Source: Streptomyces sp. NRRL S-340
Lineage (GTDB): Bacteria > Actinomycetota > Actinomycetes > Streptomycetales > Streptomycetaceae
Reading direction: 5' to 3'
DNA length: 50,349 nucleotides
Assembly: GCF_000720185.1 (NCBI RefSeq)
Contig: NZ_JOIY01000069.1
Span: 1 to 50,349, forward strand
Below the pieces are notes generated by a model. It searched no databases, had not been told where the DNA came from, and saw nothing but the letters and a program-made list of their open reading frames with translations. Every line of letters starts with the position of its first letter. The stretch's first letter is position 1. Shown here in pieces: positions 7,331 through 15,030 of the stretch. The position numbers and the translations under genes were made by a program.

Positions 7331-8059
7331 GTGAGCCGGATCTCGGTCCGGGGACTCGCAGTGGCCTCAGCCACCGCGGTCACCGCTGTCGGAAGCGTCG
7401 TGGGCGTTGCCTCGGTCAGCAGCGCGCAGAACAACGACGCCGAGGCCACGGCGGCCGACGCCACGCTCCTCACGGACATCCCGGTGGGCCGGCAGGCCCC
7501 CGTGCAGACCGCGTCGCTCACGCAGCAGGCGGACGCCCAGGCCATCGCCGCCGACGCCACCGCGAAGAAGGACGCCGAGCAGGCGGCCCGCAAGGCGGCG
7601 GCCGAGACCGCGATCGCGAAGAAGGCGGCCGCGGAGAAAGAGGCCGCGGAGAAGGAAGCCGCCGAGAAGAAGGCCAAGGAACAGGCCAAGGAGCGCGAGG
7701 AACTGAAGCAGGCGTCGAGCCAGAGCACGACCGCCGACGCCTCCGACTTCCCCGTCCAGGGCTCCTACTCCACCGCCCAGATCCAGGCCATCGCCCGGCA
7801 GATGGTGCCGAGCGGCCAGTTCCAGTGCTTCAGCAACATCGTGAGCCACGAGTCCGGCTGGAACATGAACGCCGTCAACGCGTCCTCCGGGGCGTACGGC
7901 CTCTTCCAGGCGCTCCCGGCCGGCAAGTACGCCTCCGCGGGCGCCGACTGGCGGACCAACCCGGCCACGCAGATCAAGTGGGGCCTGAACTACATGAACT
8001 CCAGCTACGGCAGCCCGTGCGGGGCCTGGTCGTTCTGGCAGACCAACCACTGGTACTGA
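7331..8059 (+). CDS. Secreted lytic-transglycosylase-like protein with coiled coil
   Basis: This 242-residue protein starts at a GTG behind AAAGGAAA. The N terminus (SRISVRGLAVASATAVTAVG) is a signal or anchor segment. Residues 80-130 form a charged Ala/Glu/Lys coiled coil (AAEKEAAEKEAAEKKAKEQA). The C-terminal 95 residues form an SLT-like domain. IVSHESGWNMNAVN holds the expected catalytic glutamate, followed by SGAYGLFQALPAGKYASAG and a terminal CGAWSFWQTNHWY. Two cysteines (in QFQCFSN and SPCGAW) could form a disulfide. Such proteins cut or bind peptidoglycan glycan strands outside the cell during growth or spore germination. An in-frame start at 7166 would read through the structured leader and is rejected. 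Confidence 0.85.
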   Translation: MSRISVRGLAVASATAVTAVGSVVGVASVSSAQNNDAEATAADATLLTDIPVGRQAPVQTASLTQQADAQAIAADATAKKDAEQAARKAAAETAIAKKAAAEKEAAEKEAAEKKAKEQAKEREELKQASSQSTTADASDFPVQGSYSTAQIQAIARQMVPSGQFQCFSNIVSHESGWNMNAVNASSGAYGLFQALPAGKYASAGADWRTNPATQIKWGLNYMNSSYGSPCGAWSFWQTNHWY

Positions 8060-8069
8060 GCGGGCCGCC

Positions 8070-8096
8070 GGGGCCGGCGGACCCACCGCCGGCCCC
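8070..8096 (+). terminator. Perfect 11-bp hairpin terminator
   Basis: GGGGCCGGCGG (8070-8080) and CCGCCGGCCCC (8086-8096) pair perfectly around a five-base loop, eleven bases after the transglycosylase-like stop codon. Confidence 0.75.
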
Positions 8097-8202
8097 GTCC
8101 GGCTGCCGGCCCGGTCCGGCCGCCGTCGGGCGGGCGCTCGGCCAACTGCCCTTCAGGCGAAGGACGGTGCGACTTCCTCGAGGCGGCCGGTCGTTCAGCT
8201 GC

Positions 8203-9990
8203 TCAGCCGCCTTCGGGTGAAGGGACGCCGGCGGGGGTGCCGTCCTCGGCCTCCACCGTGTAGGTGTCCTTGACCTTGACCTCGGTCAGACCGCGGCCCT
8301 CCGGGAAGACCCCGCGCCAGTCGCCGGTCACGTGCAGTTCGTCGGTGCCCATCGCGCGGACCACCAGCAGGCCCTCGTCGTAGCACCGGTGCGCCTTCCA
8401 CCACAGGTTCACGAAGGCCTGGCTGCGGATGAGGTGCATCCAGTCGGTGCGGTAGATCTCGCGGTTGTAGTTCGACTCGCCGAGCGTGGAGACGAACTTC
8501 GAGTACATCGCCTTCACGTACGTCAGTGTCACCTCGTCGTCCTCGGCGAGGGCCCGGTCCCGGGCGTCCTTGAGCGCCACCCGGAACTTCTCCAGCAGGT
8601 TCTCCGTCGCGCCCGACGTCCAGGACTCGTGGATCTCCGGCGGGTCGCACAGACCGTACTTCGGCCCGGACAGCCGCAGCAGCAGCCGCAGCGTCGGCTC
8701 CGTCACCCACAGCGGGCCCGGTTCCTCGCGGCTGCCGATCGGGTTCGGCAGCACCGCGTCGTGCTCCCACTCCGGCGGGGTGATCAGATGCACGCCCGCC
8801 CGGCGGCGGTCGTGGTGGTCACCGGTCGAGTGCTCCAGCTGGCCGAGGGGGAGGTGCGTCTTGAGCGCGCTGAGATAGGCGCCGTTGACGTCGAGAGCGG
8901 TCACCTCGTGCGTACCCGGCGGCAGTTCGGGCCGCGTCCACTTGGGGCGCGCCTCCCAGATCTGGTCGGCCCCGCGCGCGCTCTGCTTGTGCAGCACATC
9001 GGGCAGCCACGGATGGGCCACGACGTCGTAGCGCCCGCCCTTGCGGGTGTGGTCGAGCAGCGCCATCGCGTCCGGGATCGCCCGCCTGACCAGCGCGGCC
9101 GTGGCCGCCTCGACATCACCGGAGTGCTGCGTCAGGGCTTCGGACACGGCCTGGGCGATCGGATCGGCCTCCGCGGCGGAGGCCGCCTGCGCCCGCCGCC
9201 CGGCCGCGACGATCCGCACACCGCCACGGTCCCCCGTCCGGTCGCCGCCCCGGTCACGGTCACCGGAACGGGAGGCCGGACCGGCGGTGCGGGCAGGCGG
9301 CCGGGGGGCGCGGGCGCCGGGACCCGCGGTGCGGGGAGCGGCGGTGCGGGGAGCGGTTCCGCCCGTCCCGTGCGCGGCGCCGGGGCCGGAGGGGCCGGAG
9401 GTCTGCGCGGGGGAGGGGGCGGGTGTCACCGGTGCGGAGCACTCGGCGGGGTCCAGATGCTGCGGGAAGCCCGCCACCTGCTGCCGGGCCGGCCCGCCGC
9501 ACAGCACACAGGCCCGCGGCTCCGCCAGTGCCTCCACCTCGTCCGCGGAGCCCTCGTCCGCGGAGCCCTCGTCCAGGGAGCCCTCGTTCACGGGGCCCGA
9601 GTCGTCGGTGCCCACGCCCCCCGCGACCTCGCCCCCGGTGCGAGACCCGGCGGCCGACTCCGCGGCCCCCTCAGCAGCCGGGTCCTGCTCCCGCTCCCGC
9701 TCAGCCTCCCGCTCACCGGCTCCGGTCGGCTCCGCCGGTCCGGTCCGCTCCGCCAGCCGGGCGCGCGCCCCGGAGAGGAAGTACGCGTACTTCTCCCGGA
9801 CCTCACCGCTGGGGTCGCGCCCCGACTCCCAGCCGCCCACCGTGGACGGGCTGACCCCCAGGGCCTGCGCCACCTGGGCGCGCGACAGGTTCAGCCCCTC
9901 CCGCAGCACGCGCCGCTCCGTCACGTCCGGCAGCGGCACCTCCTGGCGGGCGGCGGCCAGCAGGGCGTCGATCGCGTCGAAGTCCGTCAT
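8203..9990 (-). CDS. HTH protein resembling telomere-associated protein Tap, with a polymerase-like C-terminal domain
   Basis: This 595-residue protein starts with an XRE-type HTH (residues about 28-75: LNLSRAQVAQALGVSPSTV). An acidic and Pro/Ala-rich linker with a DEGSADEGSADE repeat follows (85-275). It contains a possible metal site C161-x2-C164-x13-H178-x5-C184. Residues 280-595 form a compact domain. In it D367-VNGAY, K493-AMYSKFVSTLG and GTD550-ELHV occur in the order, and roughly the spacing, of motifs A, B and C of family B DNA polymerases. The second motif-C aspartate, the essential one, is kept. The HTH-plus-long-domain layout and the partner genes resemble Streptomyces Tap, which recruits the terminal protein to chromosome ends. 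Its start overlaps the upstream stop (ATGA). The polymerase likeness and the Tap kinship are inference from motifs. Confidence 0.55.
   Translation of the reverse strand: MTDFDAIDALLAAARQEVPLPDVTERRVLREGLNLSRAQVAQALGVSPSTVGGWESGRDPSGEVREKYAYFLSGARARLAERTGPAEPTGAGEREAEREREQDPAAEGAAESAAGSRTGGEVAGGVGTDDSGPVNEGSLDEGSADEGSADEVEALAEPRACVLCGGPARQQVAGFPQHLDPAECSAPVTPAPSPAQTSGPSGPGAAHGTGGTAPRTAAPRTAGPGARAPRPPARTAGPASRSGDRDRGGDRTGDRGGVRIVAAGRRAQAASAAEADPIAQAVSEALTQHSGDVEAATAALVRRAIPDAMALLDHTRKGGRYDVVAHPWLPDVLHKQSARGADQIWEARPKWTRPELPPGTHEVTALDVNGAYLSALKTHLPLGQLEHSTGDHHDRRRAGVHLITPPEWEHDAVLPNPIGSREEPGPLWVTEPTLRLLLRLSGPKYGLCDPPEIHESWTSGATENLLEKFRVALKDARDRALAEDDEVTLTYVKAMYSKFVSTLGESNYNREIYRTDWMHLIRSQAFVNLWWKAHRCYDEGLLVVRAMGTDELHVTGDWRGVFPEGRGLTEVKVKDTYTVEAEDGTPAGVPSPEGG
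9541..9600. repeat. 15-bp tandem repeat inside the Tap-like gene
   Basis: GTCCGCGGAGCCCTC occurs twice and is followed by two diverged copies. Read on the minus strand, it encodes the acidic repeat (E/D-E-G-S-A/L) in the linker between HTH and polymerase-like domain. The copy number keeps frame. Confidence 0.7.
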
Positions 9991-10331
9991 CGCGCGGCCT
10001 CCTCCTGGGCGGCGGGAAGGGCGACGGGACGGGCGGGCGCGGGCGCCTGCCCGGCCGCGGCCGTCCCCGCACGGCGTCCGGCGCCCCGGCGGCGGGCGTC
10101 CGGCAGCGCCTCCGAGGCCCTCGTCGGTCCGGCCAGCAGGTCGAGTACGTCGATGCCGAAGTGCCCGGCGACCGCGTCGCAGTCGTCGAGGCTCCACGCG
10201 GCGCTCCCGGACTGACGCCGGCTCACCTGCGCCTGACTCACGCCGAGCGCCGCTGCGAGGTCCGTCTGCGACTCGCCGGTGGCATGCAGGAGCGCCGCCA
10301 CCGCTGTCCGGACCCGGTCCGCCAGAGTCAT
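9987..10331 (-). CDS. Small XRE-type HTH protein
   Basis: This 114-residue protein has a clear HTH at residues 12-45 (LLHATGESQTDLAAALGVSQ followed by QVSRRQSG). An acidic second helix pair (SLDDCDAVAGHFGIDVLDLLAG) and a disordered Ala/Arg/Pro tail follow. The ATG at 10331 is preferred to 10337 because GGCGG lies seven bases before it. Its stop codon overlaps the start of the Tap-like gene, so the two are translated together. The HTH resembles the one in the Tap-like protein and may have arisen by duplication. It could repress the operon or help the larger protein bind DNA. A -10-like TAGATT lies just upstream, so it may have its own promoter. Confidence 0.75.
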   Translation of the reverse strand: MTLADRVRTAVAALLHATGESQTDLAAALGVSQAQVSRRQSGSAAWSLDDCDAVAGHFGIDVLDLLAGPTRASEALPDARRRGAGRRAGTAAAGQAPAPARPVALPAAQEEAAR

Positions 10332-10402
10332 CCGCATACCGCCGAATCTAACACCCAGGGCCCATGAACCATGCGTGTGGCGCATGGCGTATGGCGCATG
10401 AG

Positions 10403-10427
10403 GCGGCCCGCGCATCCGCGGGGCCGC
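10403..10427 (-). terminator. Hairpin between the Tpg-like gene and the small HTH gene
   Basis: GCGGCCCGCG (10403-10412) pairs with CGCGGGGCCGC (10417-10427) with one extra G, around CATC. It lies 13 bases past the stop of the Tpg-like gene. The small HTH and Tap-like genes may therefore be a separate transcript. Confidence 0.55.
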
Positions 10428-10439
10428 CCGGCGTTGTGG

Positions 10440-11012
10440 TCAGGCGGCGAAGCCGACGTTGGTGACGTACTCGTACTGGCCCCACTGCGAGCCCAGGTCG
10501 ACGATCTGGTCGACCCAGGCGTCGTCGAGCGCCTGCGCGTCGTCGGCCGCCCAGGCCTCGACGATACGGTCCCAGCGGCGGATGTTGAGGGCGCGGAACT
10601 CGACGACGCGTTGCCGTGGCCGGGGCACCTGGGACTGGTTGAGCGGGTGGATCTCCACCCGCGTCCCGCGTCCCTCCCGGTTGAGTCGGCCCAGCAGATG
10701 GCGGGCGACGTTGTGCCGGCGCACGGTCCGGTAGGCGGTCTCGACGCGCTCGAGGTTCTTCTTCGACGGGTTGCGCCGGCCCTCCAGCCAGGCCTTCAGG
10801 GTGCGGTCGGTGACCGTGAGGCCCGCCGCCCGGGCCGCGGCACGGGCGTGCGGGGTGCGGGTGAGGTAGTGCAGCCGGGCCAGCAGACCGCGCCGGACGG
10901 TCACCGGCGTGACGATGAAACCGGCGAGCGCGTCGAGCCGGCGGGCGACGGCCTCGTACCCCTTGATGCCGCGGGCGCCGTACTTGCCGAACTCCTGGGT
11001 GCGTTCGGGCAT
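10440..11012 (-). CDS. Tpg-like HTH protein (terminal-protein family candidate)
   Basis: This is a 190-residue basic protein. Residues 42-100 hold RGLLARLHYLTRT, an HTH (ARAAGLTVTDRTLKAWLEGR) and a long basic helix (NPSKKNLERVETAYRTVRRH). A beta-rich segment (RGTRVEIHPL) and a helical tail follow. This order (RYL-type helix, HTH, Lys/Arg-rich helix, short strand domain) is that of Tpg, the protein that caps Streptomyces chromosome ends. Identity looks remote and the first 40 residues are unlike Tpg. The ATG has a perfect AAGGAGG (11018-11024) upstream. It precedes the Tap-like pair on the same strand; tap and tpg are neighbours in known telomere loci, though usually tap comes first. It could instead be a plasmid or phage replication regulator. 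Confidence 0.5.
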   Translation of the reverse strand: MPERTQEFGKYGARGIKGYEAVARRLDALAGFIVTPVTVRRGLLARLHYLTRTPHARAAARAAGLTVTDRTLKAWLEGRRNPSKKNLERVETAYRTVRRHNVARHLLGRLNREGRGTRVEIHPLNQSQVPRPRQRVVEFRALNIRRWDRIVEAWAADDAQALDDAWVDQIVDLGSQWGQYEYVTNVGFAA

Positions 11013-11325
11013 GTCCGCCTCCTTGCCTGTGCCCGGCCCCGGTCCGGGCGCACGGTGCCGGCGGGGCGTTCGGGATCAGTATGGTCCACCGCGGGCGGGC
11101 TCCGGTGGGCGGCGCACTCCCGTGCGGTCGCGTGCCCCGGCCCTGCTGAGGGAGGCGGGCCACCGTTCCCCGCGGCCGGGCGGAGCGGCACATCATCACC
11201 CGGCGGCGGCACACCACCGCGCGGGGCGGCACATCACCACCCGGCGGCGGGAGGCCCGGAGCGGCGCGGGTGGCGGAAGCACGGGCGAGTGCGGGGTTCC
11301 TGCGGTCCCGGCGGCCCGGGTGCGG
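11013..11325. other. Intergenic region with a 25-bp direct repeat
   Basis: This 313-bp region holds the promoter and ribosome site of the Tpg-like gene on its left. On its right is a direct repeat beginning GCGGCACATCA at 11185-11209 and 11226-11250 (one base differs), with a third, partial copy between them. No gene is seen. The repeat sits after the stop of the AfsA-type gene and may be part of its transcript end. Confidence 0.55.
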
Positions 11326-12270
11326 TCAGCAGGCGGGGCCCGTGATCGTCGAGGTGAAGACCGGCTCTCCGTCCTGGTGGGCGGCGACCTCGACGGTCGT
11401 CATGCCGCCGGACTCGGGCGTCACCCGGACCACGTCCATCCAGCACGGCCGGTCCAGTTCGGCGTAGCGGACGAATTCGGTGGTGGCGCTCGCCGGGACC
11501 AGACCCCGGGGGGCGAGCGCGGCGCAGGCCGCCTGGCGGCCGCCCTCCAGGAGGACCATGCCGGGCAGGTGGTCGCCGGCGTGGTCGAAGAGGATGGGGT
11601 GGGTGAGGTCCGGGGTGAGGAGCCAGCGGGCGGGCGAGTCGGTGGCGGTGAGCACCACGTCGGCCGGTGAGGTGCGGCCCACCGCCGCCGGGTCGAGCGG
11701 CACGCGGGACGTGGTGAGGTCGAACGCGTCGTCCGGTGCGGGTGTGCGGTTCGTCCGCAGCCGCTGGTACACGGCCGGCGGGACGGTGGAGAAGGTGCCC
11801 GCCCCATGGGCGGCGAGGACGCCGTCGCGGACGATGGCCATCTCCAGTCGCAGCGAGGCCGCCATCCCCCGGCGCCAGGTGATCTCCGCGCACCTGGCGT
11901 CGAGTTCGAAGTCGGTCGGGCTGAGCGCGATCCCCAGGTGCTGCTGATAGGTGGTGTAGCTGAGGTTCCACATCACGAACTGGTGGGTGAGCGGAACACC
12001 GAGTTCGGCGTGGGCGAGGAACATGCCTGCCTGCCGAAACGTCTCTGCCACCTGCAGCGGATCATGGCCGCGGCCGTCCGAGCGGTTGAAGAGGGTGTGC
12101 GCCCTGGGCCACTGCCCGGTGAGGGAGAACCGCTGGCTCTCCTGGCTGGTGCAGCCGGTGAGGAACACCTCGGCCACACAGGCGCGGTGGACGTACTCCT
12201 TCGGGACCGTGGTGGTCAGATGCGGCAGCGTCGACAGTCCGACTTCGTCGTGCGTGCTGTGCAAACCCAT
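11326..12270 (-). CDS. AfsA/ScbA-family gamma-butyrolactone or butenolide synthase
   Basis: This 314-residue protein contains two tandem hot-dog-like AfsA domains. The first starts at PKEYVHRACVAEVFLTG and the second around residues 200-290 (PILFDHAGDHLPGMVLLEG, the hallmark second motif). AfsA enzymes condense a beta-ketoacyl-ACP with dihydroxyacetone phosphate, the first step to GBL and butenolide autoregulators. The start at 12270 (MGLHSTHDEV) has a GGGGGG ribosome site; an upstream in-frame ATG at 12327 would lie inside the operator and is rejected. An ARE-like operator ends 44 bases upstream, so expression is expected to be repressed by the receptor encoded at 15031. Divergent from the P450 gene. 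Confidence 0.92.
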   Translation of the reverse strand: MGLHSTHDEVGLSTLPHLTTTVPKEYVHRACVAEVFLTGCTSQESQRFSLTGQWPRAHTLFNRSDGRGHDPLQVAETFRQAGMFLAHAELGVPLTHQFVMWNLSYTTYQQHLGIALSPTDFELDARCAEITWRRGMAASLRLEMAIVRDGVLAAHGAGTFSTVPPAVYQRLRTNRTPAPDDAFDLTTSRVPLDPAAVGRTSPADVVLTATDSPARWLLTPDLTHPILFDHAGDHLPGMVLLEGGRQAACAALAPRGLVPASATTEFVRYAELDRPCWMDVVRVTPESGGMTTVEVAAHQDGEPVFTSTITGPAC

Positions 12271-12313
12271 CGCAGGCCCCCCGCCTGGAAGCTTTGTTCG
12301 ACGACGCCTCATA

Positions 12314-12339
12314 AGATACGGACCCACCGGTTTTTTGGT
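12314..12339. promoter_or_regulatory. ARE-like operator 1 (upstream of the AfsA-type gene)
   Basis: The 26-bp site contains AGATACGGACC followed by CACCGGTTTTTT. It matches the published autoregulatory element pattern AGATACNNACC..ACCGGTT at nearly all fixed positions. ScbR/BarA-type receptors bind this element and leave it when the signal is bound. Confidence 0.75.
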
Positions 12340-12381
12340 GGGGGCCTCTATGTAAAGGATTGGTCAAGTGTACGCGCGGCG

Positions 12382-12495
12382 CCTGGAGGAAAGCCTCCTT
12401 CGGGGTGGCTCAAGGGTGCAGCTTCCCGGCCCGCGCCAGGGGGGACAGGGGCCTCGCCTCCGGGGGTTGCGCGAGGCGGGGGCGCTTCCTCCAGG
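12382..12495. repeat. Imperfect 114-bp hairpin element in the afsA-P450 intergenic region
   Basis: CCTGGAGGAA (12382-12391) pairs with TTCCTCCAGG (12486-12495), and GCCTCGC (12451-12457) with GCGAGGC (12471-12477). Further hairpins such as GGAGGAAAGCCTCC occur inside. No coding reading frame in it looks real. It may be a small mobile palindromic element or a transcribed structure between the two divergent promoters. Confidence 0.45.
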
Positions 12496-12545
12496 GTGAC
12501 TGAACGCGGCGGCCCCTTGTTGTTCTGCTGGGTGCCGCACTCTTG

Positions 12546-12570
12546 CAAAACCGGTCATCTGGTTTGTTAT
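12546..12570. promoter_or_regulatory. ARE-like operator 2 (upstream of the P450 gene)
   Basis: CAAAACCGG-TCATC-TGGTTTG followed by TTAT forms a dyad with arms CAAAACC and GGTTTG, matching the AAACCGG...GGTTTGTT form of ScbR-type sites. It lies 100 bases before the P450 start, so the P450 gene is probably repressed by the same receptor. Confidence 0.65.
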
Positions 12571-12669
12571 GGTTCCGCCGAAGCATCGGTGGAGGGCCCT
12601 GGCGCAGTGCTACGGTCGGGCCGCCGTCGCCCCTGATGTCCTGCGGATCTGGCTCTCTGGAGACAATCG

Positions 12670-13941
12670 ATGACCCGTCAGCAGCAGTGTCCGTACGCGA
12701 TCGACCCGTCGGGCCGGGACATCCACGGGGAGGCGGCCCGGCTCAGCGCGCAAGGACCCCTCACCCGGGTCGTCCTGCCCGGCGGGGTCGAGGCCTGGTG
12801 GGTGACCGGGCAGGAGGCGATCAGGAAACTGCTGATCGACCCGCGCATCTCCAAGGACGCCTACCGGCACTGGCCCGCGTGGATCAACGGCGAGATCGGC
12901 GAGACCTGGCCGCTGGCCATCTGGGTCTCGGTGCAGAACATGGTCACCGCCTACGGGGACGACCACAAGCGCCTGCGCGCCCTGGTGGCCTCGGCCTTCA
13001 CCACGCGCCGGGTGGCCCGGCTGCGGCCCCGCGTCGAGGAGATCACCCAGACGCTCCTGGACGAACTCGCCCGCGCCGACGACGGCCGGCCGGTCGACTT
13101 CCGCGGCCGCTTCGCCCACCTGCTGCCCACCCGCGTGCTGAGCGAACTGTTCGGCATCCCCGAGGAGTTCCGCGCCTCACTGCACCGGATCATCAGCGGC
13201 TTCTTCGACACGACCGCCTCCCTGGAGGCGGCACGGCGCAACCAGGTGGACCTGTACCGGACGATGGGCGACCTCGTCGCGATCAAACGGGACACCCCCG
13301 GCGAGGACCTGACCAGCAGCCTCATCGCCGCCCGGGACGAGAGAGACGGCTCCCGGCTCAGCGAGAAGGAACTGGTCGACAATCTGATCCTGCTGTTCAC
13401 CGCCGGCTACGAGACCACGGTGAACCTGCTCGACAACGCCCTGTGCCTGCTGCTGGCCAACCCCGAACAGCTCGCCCGCGTCCGGGCCGGCCGGGCCACC
13501 TGGGCGGACGCGGTCGAGGAGGCGCTGCGGGTGGAGGCACCGGGGGCCAACGGCATCCTGCGCTACGCCGTGGAGGACGTGGCCGTGGGCGACACCGTGA
13601 TCGGCAAGGGCGAGCCCCTCGTCATCTCCTTCGCCGCTGCCGGGCGCGACCGCGCCGTGCACGGCGACGACGCGGACCGCTTCGACGTCACCCGCGCCAC
13701 CCGCCGCGAGCACCTCGCCTTCGGGCACGGCGCGCATTTCTGCGTGGGCGCCCAACTCGCCCGCATGGAGGCGGAGATCGCGCTGCGCGGCCTGTTCGAC
13801 CGGTTCCCGGAGGCGGCCCTCGCGGTACCGGCCGGGGAACTGCGTCCGCTGGGTTCCTTCATCTCCAACGGCCACCGCGAGGTGCCGCTGCTCCTCGGCC
13901 GGCAGCGCGCGGGGGTCTCAGCGGCCGGCGTGCGCGGCTGA
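12670..13941 (+). CDS. Cytochrome P450 of the signal-synthesis cluster
   Basis: This 423-residue P450 has the bacterial class I hallmarks: I-helix AGYETT at 245-250 (Tyr where His or Asp is usual), the K-helix ExxR at E284-R287, and the heme loop FGHGAHFCVG with ligand C358. The start ATG follows CTCTGGAGAC, a good ribosome site. It is divergent from the AfsA-type synthase, shares a control region with two ARE-like sites, and overlaps the convergent epimerase gene by 24 bases at its end. In some butenolide systems a P450 oxidises the acyl side chain of the signal. That is the most likely role here, but it is inferred from the neighbours. No ferredoxin lies next to it, so a general one must serve. 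Confidence 0.9.
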   Translation: MTRQQQCPYAIDPSGRDIHGEAARLSAQGPLTRVVLPGGVEAWWVTGQEAIRKLLIDPRISKDAYRHWPAWINGEIGETWPLAIWVSVQNMVTAYGDDHKRLRALVASAFTTRRVARLRPRVEEITQTLLDELARADDGRPVDFRGRFAHLLPTRVLSELFGIPEEFRASLHRIISGFFDTTASLEAARRNQVDLYRTMGDLVAIKRDTPGEDLTSSLIAARDERDGSRLSEKELVDNLILLFTAGYETTVNLLDNALCLLLANPEQLARVRAGRATWADAVEEALRVEAPGANGILRYAVEDVAVGDTVIGKGEPLVISFAAAGRDRAVHGDDADRFDVTRATRREHLAFGHGAHFCVGAQLARMEAEIALRGLFDRFPEAALAVPAGELRPLGSFISNGHREVPLLLGRQRAGVSAAGVRG

Positions 13942-14865
13942 GCCCAACTGCCCCCGGTACCAGGGCAGATGACGGGCCAGGCCCTCGGCGGGTTCCGGGC
14001 CGGGGTCCTGGCCCAGCAGCCGCCACAGGGACGAATCGGCGAACCAGTGGTCCGAGGTCAGCATGTCGAGGTGGTGCAGCGCCTGCGGGTGCTCCCGCAG
14101 CCGGGCACGGGCCCGCTCCGGGTCCAGCGGGGCGGCGCCGTCCGTCCCGAGGACGCCGCACACCGCCTCCATGAGAACGGCGCCGGACACCGGAACCGGG
14201 TGGTTGACGTGGTGGGCGCCCGCCAGGTCGAGGTCCGGGCCCGCGAGCGCGGCGCCCACCACGGCCCCGGCCAGGGCCGACACCTCGACGGCCGAGTGCA
14301 CGCCGGCGCCCGCGACCGGTGCCCCCAGGTGCCGGACCAGCAGGGCCAGGCCGGGGATCACCCACCGGTCCCCGGTGCCGTAGACGAGGTGCGGACGCAG
14401 GACGGTGCCCCCGGCCGCGAGGACGATCCGCTCAGCGGCGGCGCGGGTGGCGCTGGTGGCGGACCGGGGCCGGACGGGCAGTTCGTGCGCTTCGGCGCCG
14501 CGGAAGGGTCCGCGGCCGTAGACGGCGGCGGTGCTCACGTACACGATGCGGCGCACGCCGTGCCGTCGCGCGTCGGCGACCAGGGCCGCCGTGCCCGCCT
14601 CGTTGACCGCGCGCAGCTCCGCCTCCTCACCGCCGATGCGCGAGGCGCAGTGCACCACCGTGTCCACGCCCCGGCACAGCCCGTCGACCGAGGCCGCGTC
14701 CCCCAGATCGGCGCGGACCACCCGCACCCGGTCCTCGCCGGCCGCCGCCAGGTCCCCGCGGTGGCGGACCAGCCGGACCCTCGTCTCCGGGCGGGCCAGC
14801 GCGGCGCGCACCACGTGCCGTCCTATGAAGCCGTTCGCCCCGGTGATGAGAAGATGCTGCGACAT
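13918..14865 (-). CDS. NAD(P)-dependent epimerase/reductase with altered active site
   Basis: This 315-residue extended short-chain dehydrogenase has the Rossmann motif TGANGFIGRHV at residues 7-17 and VVHCASRIGG for the cofactor. The strand VYVSTAAVYGRG supplies the usual serine/threonine. The catalytic YxxxK expected about 25 residues later is not there: the aligned segment reads SATSATRAAAER, with Thr and Arg at those places. It may use another residue, act on an unusual substrate, or only bind cofactor. The start at 14865 follows a purine-rich leader (AGGGGGCCC), and an ARE-like site lies about 80 bases upstream. The gene sits back to back with the receptor gene, so a role in reducing or finishing the signal molecule is likely. 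Confidence 0.85.
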   Translation of the reverse strand: MSQHLLITGANGFIGRHVVRAALARPETRVRLVRHRGDLAAAGEDRVRVVRADLGDAASVDGLCRGVDTVVHCASRIGGEEAELRAVNEAGTAALVADARRHGVRRIVYVSTAAVYGRGPFRGAEAHELPVRPRSATSATRAAAERIVLAAGGTVLRPHLVYGTGDRWVIPGLALLVRHLGAPVAGAGVHSAVEVSALAGAVVGAALAGPDLDLAGAHHVNHPVPVSGAVLMEAVCGVLGTDGAAPLDPERARARLREHPQALHHLDMLTSDHWFADSSLWRLLGQDPGPEPAEGLARHLPWYRGQLGSAAHAGR

Positions 14866-14944
14866 GCGCGGGCCCCCTGTCGGTCCTGGACATCCTTGCC
14901 GCTCCCGGCCGCGCGGAGTCCGCGGCCTCTCGGCACTGCTTGTG

Positions 14945-14970
14945 AAAATACGGACTACCTGGTTTTGTTT
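14945..14970. promoter_or_regulatory. ARE-like operator 3 (between epimerase and receptor genes)
   Basis: AAAATACGGACTACC followed by TGGTTTTGTTT matches operator 1 through the shared core ATACGGAC and the C-GGTTTT half. It is 60 bases before the receptor start and 80 before the epimerase start, so it can serve both divergent genes and give receptor autoregulation. Confidence 0.7.
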
Positions 14971-15030
14971 CCAGGGGGGAACGGGCAGTGAGGACGTTCT
15001 CCGCCAGGCAGCAAGCGCGTAGGAGGAGTC

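Noticed and set aside
12348..12548. Small proline-rich reading frame between the AfsA-type and P450 genes
   Set aside because: It lies within the nested inverted repeats, has no ribosome site and no recognisable feature.
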